This document shows positions 33,447 through 40,369 of a stretch of DNA of 64,000 nucleotides, in pieces. Where the stretch lies: NCBI GenBank assembly GCA_029242545.1, contig JAQWTV010000155.1:1-64000 (forward strand), given 5' to 3'. The notes below the pieces were generated by a model, which saw nothing but the letters and a program-made list of their open reading frames with translations, made no database searches and was not told where the DNA came from. This DNA is from Roseibacillus sp. (GTDB lineage: Bacteria > Verrucomicrobiota > Verrucomicrobiia > Verrucomicrobiales > Akkermansiaceae). Position 1 is the first letter of the stretch; each line of letters begins with the position of its first letter. Both the position numbers and the translations under genes were made by a program.

Positions 33447-34049
33447 CTATTTGGGCCTCTTGATTTCGTATTGGTTGCTGGTCCGGCAGTACCAGTCCGG
33501 GGCGGCCATCCGCCCAACGGGCAGAAAGGCCTCTGGCTTGAGATGCAGGGTTTCCGGGTCGAGTATCCCGTCCCGGATGTGTGCGTAGTGAACAGTGCCG
33601 ACAACCATACGGTTGGAGCCGATCTCTAGAGTAGCCCACTCTCTGCATTCAAATGAAACCGGAGCTTCTGCAATACGGGGAGCCCTTACCGAGACGGATT
33701 CGGTGGCCGTCAGACCAGTGATCGCGAGCTCAGATTCTCCGTGAGGAAGGCTGGCAGAGGTTGCGACCATTTTTTCGGCGAGTGCTTCATCGGCAATATT
33801 GACGACAAACTCCCTGTTATCCCTAATGTTACGGGCGGTATCCTTGGGGAGTCCGGGCTCCTTGTTCCCAGGCGCAAAGGCAACGATTGGGGGGTTGGAG
33901 CCAAAGCAGTTAAAAAAGGAGAAGGGCGCGGCATTAACCGCGCCCCCCTGATCCAAAGTTGTTATCCAGGCAATCGGGCGAGGGGTAACCAGACTCGCCA
34001 GCACCTTGTAGCATTCGGCAGGCCGCAGGGTGCTGAGGTCTAATTCCAT
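33447..34049 (-). CDS. Flavin reductase-like FMN-binding protein
   Basis: 200 residues of the flavin-reductase/FMN-binding split-barrel family: VTPRPIAWITTLDQGGAVNAAPFSFFNCFGSNPPIVAFAP and RNIRDNREFVVNIADEALAEKM are the hallmark blocks, with HYAHIRDG later. It could supply reduced flavin to a monooxygenase or act as a short-chain oxidoreductase; the sequence does not choose. It lies 37 nt upstream of mlaF and may be co-transcribed, although it has no known part in lipid transport. Confidence 0.85.
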   Translation of the reverse strand: MELDLSTLRPAECYKVLASLVTPRPIAWITTLDQGGAVNAAPFSFFNCFGSNPPIVAFAPGNKEPGLPKDTARNIRDNREFVVNIADEALAEKMVATSASLPHGESELAITGLTATESVSVRAPRIAEAPVSFECREWATLEIGSNRMVVGTVHYAHIRDGILDPETLHLKPEAFLPVGRMAAPDWYCRTSNQYEIKRPK

Positions 34050-34063
34050 CTCTCGACGACGGC

Positions 34064-35548
34064 TTACTTGGGAAACTCGTTAATGGTGTAGTAGGCGTTC
34101 TGGTGCCAGAGCTCGCCTCCGGACTTACTGCGAACTCCCGCGGACTTGAGGTGATGGCAGTGCCCGGCCTGTCGATTGGCAACTTTCAGGCGCACGGACT
34201 TCTTGTCGGCCCCTACGGTTACCGACTCAATGGCCTGAGCGGTTTTGTCCACCTCCGGGCTGCCATAACCACTCTGGTAAACATAAGTCCAAGAGTTCAT
34301 GGAGTAACTAGCCTTGTCTCCTGCGGTCTTCGGGTCGATCTCCTCGGTAAAAGTCAGCTCGAAACCGTCTTTGGTGATTCTCATCTCGTGAATTTCAAAA
34401 GGAACCTTACCGTTCCAGCGAGTCCGCTCAAAACTGAATGGAAGCCCTCCCCGGGCGCCCCAACCGCGATTTGTAGTCCCAACGAAGAGGGAGCCATCAG
34501 CGGCGAGTCTCAGGGGAACAATGCCCGAGCGGTATCCACCAAGGAAAGGGAATGCGGCGCCTTGGTAGACGCCATTAATTTTTTCCAGGAATACCCTCTG
34601 GACCTGAGAGTGGGTCTGCTCCCCAACGAGGACCTGCCCAGCAAAGGGGCCGAAGGCGCCCTTGGTGTCGTCTGGGATGATTCCGGTGGGCGACTGCCCA
34701 AGCTTGCCGTGGGGAAGCCAGACTGCGGTTGGCACAAGCTGGGGAATCCGCTTGCGCTCTGTTTCGATCCGCGAACCGCTCTTAGGCTCTGCAGGCTTGG
34801 GCCCCATGTTGGGGGCCTGTTCCCAGAATTTGTTGCCATTCGGATTTCCTACAAATCCACCGGGCTTGAGGTGCTTCAGTGAGGAAGACCCATTCCAAGT
34901 GCCCTGATTGTCACAGTAGAAGACATCCCCTTCCATATTGAAGCCGATGCCTCCTGGGGACCGAATCCCGGAGCAGGTGGGAATGGATTTACCGTCTGGG
35001 GTGATACGGAAACACCAGCCGCGCCATGGGGAGTTGGCATTGAATGATCCGGTCAGGCAGAGGACCACCCAGACGTTGCCATCCTTGTCCGGGGGAGTCC
35101 CGAAGGCATACTCGTGGTAGTCTCCGTTAATTCCCCAGGGGGCAGCAACAGTGACGAACTGGTCGGCTCGGCCGTCGCCGTCGCTGTCTCGCATCCGCGA
35201 AACATCGGGGCGCTGGGTGAAGGTGAACCAGCCGTCCTTGTGGGACATTCCGAGAGGTTCGTGCAGTCCGCTGGCAAATTTGCTCCAGGTCACCTTGCTC
35301 AAGTCCTCCCCGAAGGCGCCATCGCAGATCCAGACGTCACCGCGGCGGGTTGCGAGGGCGACGCGCTTGTCATCGATGATGGAAATAGAGGCTCCCTCCA
35401 TTACCTCTCCTTCTGGCAGAGGAATCTCCTCGCGCTGGTAGAAGTCTTCCATGGTGGGAGCTGCCGCGGCAAGGGCTGTCGCAGCGAGCATGGAAGAGAT
35501 GCAGGCGCGGGTAGCGCTGAACGTGAATAAGGCGGGTGGTGTTTTCAT
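34064..35548 (-). CDS. Secreted PQQ-dependent sugar dehydrogenase-like (beta-propeller) protein
   Basis: 494 residues with a signal peptide (SMLAATALAAAAPT). The body is a beta-propeller resembling the PVC membrane-bound dehydrogenase/PQQ-sugar-dehydrogenase group: DDKRVALATRRGDVWI, LHEPLGMSHKDGWFTFTQRPDVSRMRDSDGDGRAD (a calcium-like DxDGDGxAD loop), YHEYAFGTPPDKDGNVW, SPGGIGFNMEGDVFYCDNQGTWN and GQVLVGEQTHSQVQR. No haem CxxCH motif is present. The start at 35548 gives the clean signal peptide. It lies between the flavin reductase and the cupredoxin gene and probably takes part in extracellular polymer or sugar oxidation. Confidence 0.75.
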   Translation of the reverse strand: MKTPPALFTFSATRACISSMLAATALAAAAPTMEDFYQREEIPLPEGEVMEGASISIIDDKRVALATRRGDVWICDGAFGEDLSKVTWSKFASGLHEPLGMSHKDGWFTFTQRPDVSRMRDSDGDGRADQFVTVAAPWGINGDYHEYAFGTPPDKDGNVWVVLCLTGSFNANSPWRGWCFRITPDGKSIPTCSGIRSPGGIGFNMEGDVFYCDNQGTWNGSSSLKHLKPGGFVGNPNGNKFWEQAPNMGPKPAEPKSGSRIETERKRIPQLVPTAVWLPHGKLGQSPTGIIPDDTKGAFGPFAGQVLVGEQTHSQVQRVFLEKINGVYQGAAFPFLGGYRSGIVPLRLAADGSLFVGTTNRGWGARGGLPFSFERTRWNGKVPFEIHEMRITKDGFELTFTEEIDPKTAGDKASYSMNSWTYVYQSGYGSPEVDKTAQAIESVTVGADKKSVRLKVANRQAGHCHHLKSAGVRSKSGGELWHQNAYYTINEFPK

Positions 35549-35589
35549 AAAAATTGTTTCGTTTGTAAGGTTATTCCAGAAGTTGCTGC

Positions 35590-37170
35590 TTACTGGGCCC
35601 ATTTGTATGTCAGCTCGATTGTGGCGGTGCCGTTCTTGAATTTGACAGGAAGCCGCAGCTCGTTGGCCTCGATCGTGGCCTTGCTGCTTGTGGAAATCAT
35701 AAGGTCGCCATTAACGACGAATCCACCGGGAGCAACGGTGATGTTCCCTGAGGCAGCCCGGAAATAGAGGTTGGCTGGCGCATTCTTGGCCGAAAGCTGC
35801 AGAGAGCGGGTGAGGTGGCCATATTCCCCTCCGGCCACCGGAGCGGGGGTATCCTTGATCGCGACTTCGCCCATTTCATAGTGGAATCTGGGCTGCTGCT
35901 TTTTGTTCAGATGGTAACCGCGGAAACGGAATTCGGAGGACCGAGTCTCGGCTTTTGGCCAGGCCGCACCAGCTGAATCCAAGGAGGCAAATGCGGCCCC
36001 GGCGGGGAGCTTGATTACCGCATCGCCAGCGGGGGGCTGGAACCCTTGTCCCCGGCCGTTCCAGTGGCGGGCACCGTCCATGAAGTCTCCCTGCCAGATC
36101 TGAGCGACGCGCATATTGTTGGCGTCGAAGGTGAGGTTGACACCTTCGGAGTAGCCGACCCCGATGGCTCGGGATCCGGCGTCTGCGATGAAGTTACGGT
36201 AGATGGCGGCTTCTCCGTCCGCGGCGGCGATGAGCATTCCGCTCGGGCCGCTACCTCCTCCGGAAGCGGCGCCCGGGGAAAGAGGCTGCTTCTTCACTCC
36301 CGGTCCGGCCCATTCTACAAAGAGGCTCTGCTCTCCACCCCCTTCGAAGTAGCGGACCTCAATTTTTCTCTTACCGGCTTTGAGGCGAACCTGCCCCTTG
36401 GTGGCTTTGGCTGGGTGCACTCCGTCGTTGTTCACCACCCTGGTGTTGTCGATATAGAGGCTCGAACCATCATCGGATGTAACCGTGAAGGTGTAGATGC
36501 CATCTTTTGGGCATTCAATGTCCCCGGTGAAGACGAAGCCGAACTCGTTGTCCCGGTCTTTTGGGCTGAGCTCAAAAAGGCCGCTGGCAAGAGTCCCGGT
36601 CTTTTTTGGTTCCATCTTGGAAAAGTCGGGGAGCTTGTCCCACTTGCCGTGATAGAACTTGTAAGTCAGGTTGGTCACCGGGTTGGCTCGCTTGGAGACC
36701 GCCATCATTCCGTTCATTAGCTCGAAGTGGCCCGGGAACGTGCAGATGTAGGGGTAGTTCCCTTCTTTCTTTGGTGCCCTGAACCAGATCACGGACTCTT
36801 TCTTGGGTTGGACCATCCCAGTGCTATGGAGAATGCGGGGGTGCCCCTTGGGCTCCCAGTTCTGCTCGACTCCTTTTTCCCCAAGTTTGAGCACGGCATC
36901 GATGACCTCTTTTCCCTTGTCGCCACCTTTCGACTTTCCGGGGGTGCACAGGATGAGGTTATGCGGGAGGTCGTCCGGGTTCTTGAAGGTGAGCTTTACC
37001 TTTGCGTTTGGTTTTACGCTGAACGAGCGGACATCATACTTCATCGCCGCCTGCAGGGTTGAAATGGTGATCTCCTGATCGACCTTTTCAAAGCCCTTTG
37101 GGGGAGCCTGCGCGTGAAGTGAGAGAGTGGCGCCACAAAGCGCGGCAAATGTAAGAAGCCTGGATTTCAT
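35590..37170 (-). CDS. Secreted azurin-like cupredoxin fused to a PA14 domain
   Basis: 526 residues. Signal peptide (AALCGATLSLHAQ), then a cupredoxin domain at about 30-165 with type I copper ligands visible: His in DDLPHNLIL, and Cys, His and Met in YICTFPGHFELM. Residues about 180-310 form a PA14-like carbohydrate-binding domain (SGLFELSPKDRDNEFGFVFTG, YTFTVTSDDGSSLYIDNTRVVNN, KRKIEVRYFEGGGEQSLFVEWAGPG). The remainder is a beta-rich module of unknown kind. It would pass electrons to or from a partner such as the adjacent PQQ-type dehydrogenase. This cupredoxin-PA14 layout is typical of PVC secreted proteins. Confidence 0.82.
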   Translation of the reverse strand: MKSRLLTFAALCGATLSLHAQAPPKGFEKVDQEITISTLQAAMKYDVRSFSVKPNAKVKLTFKNPDDLPHNLILCTPGKSKGGDKGKEVIDAVLKLGEKGVEQNWEPKGHPRILHSTGMVQPKKESVIWFRAPKKEGNYPYICTFPGHFELMNGMMAVSKRANPVTNLTYKFYHGKWDKLPDFSKMEPKKTGTLASGLFELSPKDRDNEFGFVFTGDIECPKDGIYTFTVTSDDGSSLYIDNTRVVNNDGVHPAKATKGQVRLKAGKRKIEVRYFEGGGEQSLFVEWAGPGVKKQPLSPGAASGGGSGPSGMLIAAADGEAAIYRNFIADAGSRAIGVGYSEGVNLTFDANNMRVAQIWQGDFMDGARHWNGRGQGFQPPAGDAVIKLPAGAAFASLDSAGAAWPKAETRSSEFRFRGYHLNKKQQPRFHYEMGEVAIKDTPAPVAGGEYGHLTRSLQLSAKNAPANLYFRAASGNITVAPGGFVVNGDLMISTSSKATIEANELRLPVKFKNGTATIELTYKWAQ

Positions 37171-37316
37171 TGGATGCGGTGTTTTTGAGATTTCGGTCAT
37201 TGGGGACGGAAAGTCGAGAATAGCAGTGGGATGGCCTGCGATGCCCAGCGGTAGAGTATTACGACGGCTTGGAGAGGATCTGGCAAGAAAGTCAGAGGAA
37301 ATTCTGCGAGGGCGGA

Positions 37317-38732
37317 TCAGTCCTTTGTCCAAGGGGCGCGGGCGTTAGAACCAATTTCCTCGTCTAGAGCTGCCATCCGCTTTTTAAGGCTCTCAACGAT
37401 TTCGGAGTTCTGAGCGGCCAAGTTATTCTGCTCCCCCATGTCCTCTTCCAAGTCAAAGAGGAATACCTGGCCTCCATTCTTGGAGCTGTTTTTGCCTTGG
37501 CCCCTGCGGCCTCCAGGGCCTTTTACGAGGAGCTTCCACCTGCCCTGCCGGATTCCCTGCAGCTCCCCCCTCGAGGTGTAATGAAGGAATTCGTTGCGGG
37601 GAGATTTCTTAACCTTGTTCATCCAGAGGGCGGAGACATCGAGCCCATCGATTTTCTTTCCCGCAGGCAGAGAGGTTCCGGTGATTGCTGCGATGGTCGG
37701 CAGGATATCAATCGTTCCGGTGAGCTCAGAACAGACCGTTCCGGCAGGGATGCCTGGCCCCCGCATGACACAGGGGACTCGCTGACCACCTTCGAAGGTC
37801 GACCCCTTCCCGTCCCTGAGAGGCCCTGCGGAACCGCCATGATGCCGGAAGGGAAGCCATGGACCATTGTCTGTGGTGTAGATCACGTAGGTCTTCTCGG
37901 TCAGCTTCAATTTGTCGAGGGTGTCCAACAGGCGCCCGACCTCGGTATCGATATGCTCGATAGTATTGATATAGGCGTTCTTGGGGTCGGGGTCGCGCAC
38001 GTCGTCTGGAACGTAGAGCGGAATATGCGGCATGGAGTGGGGCAGATAGACAAAGAAAGGATTCTCCTTGTTGGCTTGCACGAAGTCTATGGCCTTCTGG
38101 GTGCATCGACGTGTGATGGTGCGCTGGTCTACCGGCAACTCGACAATCTTTTCGTCCTGGAAAAGCGGAGTCTTCCACTTGGTCAGGGTAGACTTGGGGT
38201 CGTCCCAGAGAAGGTCCATGCCCTGCCAGCCTCCGCGGGGCTTTCCCTTGTTGTCGGGATGATTCATGTCGTTGGAGTAGGGAATGCCAAAGTAGGTATC
38301 GAAGCCGTTGGAGGTCGGAAGCACTTCCCGCTGATGGCCAAGATGCCACTTGCCGAAGCAGGCGGTGGCGTAATCCTGCGCCTTGAGGTGATCGGCGATG
38401 GTATGCTCTTCCGGGTTCAGGCCTTTCTGGGAGGAAGGGAAGAGCACGTGCTGGTGCATTCCCACCCGCTTGGGGTAGCACCCTGTCAGGAGAGCAGCCC
38501 GGGAGGGGGTGCATACCGGCGAGGCAACCATGAAGCTGGTGAACTTCCGGCCCTCCTTGGCGATTCGATCGATGTTAGGGGTTCTGATAGTGGTAGAACC
38601 AAAGCAGCTCAGGTCTCCGTAGCCCTGATCGTCGGTGAAGATAATGATGAAATTCGGCTTGGCGGCGGCGGCGGCATTTGAGGCCAGCGTAAGGGCGGCG
38701 AGGAGAAGGAGTGGCATCTGGCGGAGAGACAT
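37317..38732 (-). CDS. Secreted type I sulfatase
   Basis: 471 residues with signal peptide (LLLLAALTLASNAAAAAK). The formylglycine motif is intact: Cys74-Thr-Pro-Ser-Arg78 followed by AALLTG, so it needs sulfatase maturation. Metal-binding residues lie in IIIFTDDQGYGDLSCFG (DD) and in TTDNGPW (DN). GKWHLGH and PHIPLYVP complete the family pattern. It hydrolyses sulfate esters, probably on algal or animal polysaccharides. No formylglycine-generating enzyme or anaerobic maturase gene is adjacent. It ends 147 nt upstream of the cupredoxin gene on the same strand. Confidence 0.93.
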   Translation of the reverse strand: MSLRQMPLLLLAALTLASNAAAAAKPNFIIIFTDDQGYGDLSCFGSTTIRTPNIDRIAKEGRKFTSFMVASPVCTPSRAALLTGCYPKRVGMHQHVLFPSSQKGLNPEEHTIADHLKAQDYATACFGKWHLGHQREVLPTSNGFDTYFGIPYSNDMNHPDNKGKPRGGWQGMDLLWDDPKSTLTKWKTPLFQDEKIVELPVDQRTITRRCTQKAIDFVQANKENPFFVYLPHSMPHIPLYVPDDVRDPDPKNAYINTIEHIDTEVGRLLDTLDKLKLTEKTYVIYTTDNGPWLPFRHHGGSAGPLRDGKGSTFEGGQRVPCVMRGPGIPAGTVCSELTGTIDILPTIAAITGTSLPAGKKIDGLDVSALWMNKVKKSPRNEFLHYTSRGELQGIRQGRWKLLVKGPGGRRGQGKNSSKNGGQVFLFDLEEDMGEQNNLAAQNSEIVESLKKRMAALDEEIGSNARAPWTKD

Positions 38733-38911
38733 CGTTTCAGGGGAGTAGTTTAGATTTGGGGGCCGAAAATGCATGGCCTGCCGGTCCCAGCGGCGAGGGA
38801 GCCTCCCAGATTTGATGATGATCTGCGCTGAGCGCAAGATCCGATTGAGGAATGCGGTAGAGTTGCTGGCGGCCAGAAGGCCTCAGGCCCTCTCTGCCCA
38901 GGAGGGCCGGA

Positions 38912-38987
38912 TGGTGCGGAGTGACGGACTCGAACCGCCGACCCACTCGGTGTAAACGAGTTGCTCTACCAACTGAGCTAACCCCGC
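38912..38987 (-). tRNA. tRNA-Val (anticodon TAC)
   Basis: The minus strand folds into a canonical 76-nt tRNA: acceptor GCGGGGT/ACTCCGC (one G-U pair), D-arm GCTCAGTTGGTAGAGC, anticodon arm ACTCG-TTTACAC-CGAGT with anticodon TAC, T-arm GGCGG-TTCGAGT-CCGTC, and an encoded 3' CCA. It reads GUA and, through wobble, other valine codons. It lies between the sulfatase and PH-domain genes. Confidence 0.98.
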
Positions 38988-39075
38988 ATAATAAATTTCG
39001 GCGGCGGGAGGATGCCTGTTCTGGAGACCAGTGCAAGTCCTTCCGACAGAATTCCCCCTGCTTTCCGGCACGGCC

Positions 39076-39597
39076 CTAGCCCAGCTCGTCTCCGAACTCG
39101 CTATCTCCTGCCTCATCAAAGTCCACCTCGCGCACACGCTTCTTGTCACGAAGGGACTCTACTTCCCGACGTAGGATCTCACCGACTTCTCTCGGGTCCT
39201 TGATGGCGTTGAGGGTAGTTTTTGGGTGGCTGCGGTCGGAGGTCTCCAGAATGACATGTCCCAATCCGAAGAGGCGGTAGAGGATGGGCTGCTGGATCTG
39301 GGTGTCCTTCACGCGGTAAAGCTCGATTTCATCTACAGAGCGGTTGAGCACGCCTTGGAATATTTTGAGGCGTTCGGTGCTAATCTCGAAGCGGTGGCAT
39401 CGCACGGTCAGCCATTTCCAAGAAGCCCAGAGAGCCGGGATGAGGGCTCCCAGCATGATATAGTTCTGGATCTCCGGGAACCTCGGCCCAACCACGAAAA
39501 AAATCATAGCGACCACCGCGCTGGCGACGAAGGCAGGAAGATTCACAAGCTGGGAAGGACCTCCTCGCCAAGCTGCTTTTTCAGGCTCCTCACTCAT
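39076..39597 (-). CDS. Membrane protein with bacterial PH domain
   Basis: 173 residues. Two hydrophobic segments (LPAFVASAVVAMIFFVVG; NYIMLGALIPALWASWKWL) precede a bPH2/DUF304-type domain (about 66-140: HRFEISTERLKIFQGVLNRSVDEIELYRVKDTQIQQPILYRLFGLGHVILETSD). This YxxxxxRL...D...RVxDIxxxxSxLxRLFGxG-like pattern is typical of the family. The C-terminus is charged (DEAGDSEFGDELG). Function in bacteria is largely unknown. Confidence 0.85.
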   Translation of the reverse strand: MSEEPEKAAWRGGPSQLVNLPAFVASAVVAMIFFVVGPRFPEIQNYIMLGALIPALWASWKWLTVRCHRFEISTERLKIFQGVLNRSVDEIELYRVKDTQIQQPILYRLFGLGHVILETSDRSHPKTTLNAIKDPREVGEILRREVESLRDKKRVREVDFDEAGDSEFGDELG

Positions 39598-39723
39598 GAC
39601 ACTATCCTTTCAAGTCGCGCTCGATTTTCAAGGCCTTTGACACATCGCCTCTTTGTGGTAGTCGAGCGCGCTAGTAGGCGGCTTGTCTCACTGCTGGTTT
39701 CCTGATAAACCTGAGGCTGCGCT

Positions 39724-40350
39724 ATGTTGTCTGACGAGTTGATCATTCTCGTGATGTTTGTTGCCAGCGCGTTGGCGACCTGGGGGGCTTGGCTGGCTCC
39801 GCGCGACAGGGCTTCGCGCCACCTTATGGCCCTGGGGGCTAGCATGAGTCTCGCGTTTCCGATTGGCGGACACCTGTTGAGCTTTCATATCTATACCTTT
39901 GGTGAGCTCGGCATTCTCCTTTATTGTGGCGGGGCTGCAGGCTGGTATCTTTTCGCGCTCGCGTTCCTGCGCTCGCGCTTGGTGCGACGACGGCAAGAGG
40001 GGCGCGGCCCCATGAGCGAAGAAATTACGGAGAGACCAGAGAGGAAAGGGGTCGCTACGACTCTAGGAATCGCAGTCCTGTGGACCCTCGCCTCTACAGG
40101 GCCGATCGCACTAGTTATCGGGGGACTGGCGCCTCGACAGAAAGGAGTAATGGACTGGGTCATGTTCTTTGGAGGAGCCCTCTTACTCGCCATCCCTCTC
40201 TCCTTCAGCTTCATCCCCCTTGGCGTCCTCGTCTTTTCTTTCGGCTTCTTGATGGACAGCCTTGCTAGCCGCCAGCGCGCCAAGGCCGAACTCATCATCA
40301 GGTCTCTGGAAGCCGGCGGAGACGGCCCGCAAGAAGGCTTGTCGAAATAA
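39724..40350 (+). CDS. Integral membrane protein of unknown function
   Basis: 208 residues with about five hydrophobic segments (ELIILVMFVASALATWGAWL; LMALGASMSLAFPIGGHLLSF; LGILLYCGGAAGWYLFALAFL; ATTLGIAVLWTLASTGPIALVIGGL; VMFFGGALLLAIPLSFSFIPLGVLVFSF) and short charged linkers. No family was recognised. It is divergent from the PH-domain gene and ends 19 nt before the 3' end of alaS. Confidence 0.6.
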   Translation: MLSDELIILVMFVASALATWGAWLAPRDRASRHLMALGASMSLAFPIGGHLLSFHIYTFGELGILLYCGGAAGWYLFALAFLRSRLVRRRQEGRGPMSEEITERPERKGVATTLGIAVLWTLASTGPIALVIGGLAPRQKGVMDWVMFFGGALLLAIPLSFSFIPLGVLVFSFGFLMDSLASRQRAKAELIIRSLEAGGDGPQEGLSK

Positions 40351-40369
40351 AGCTTATTCTTGAGTTGGC

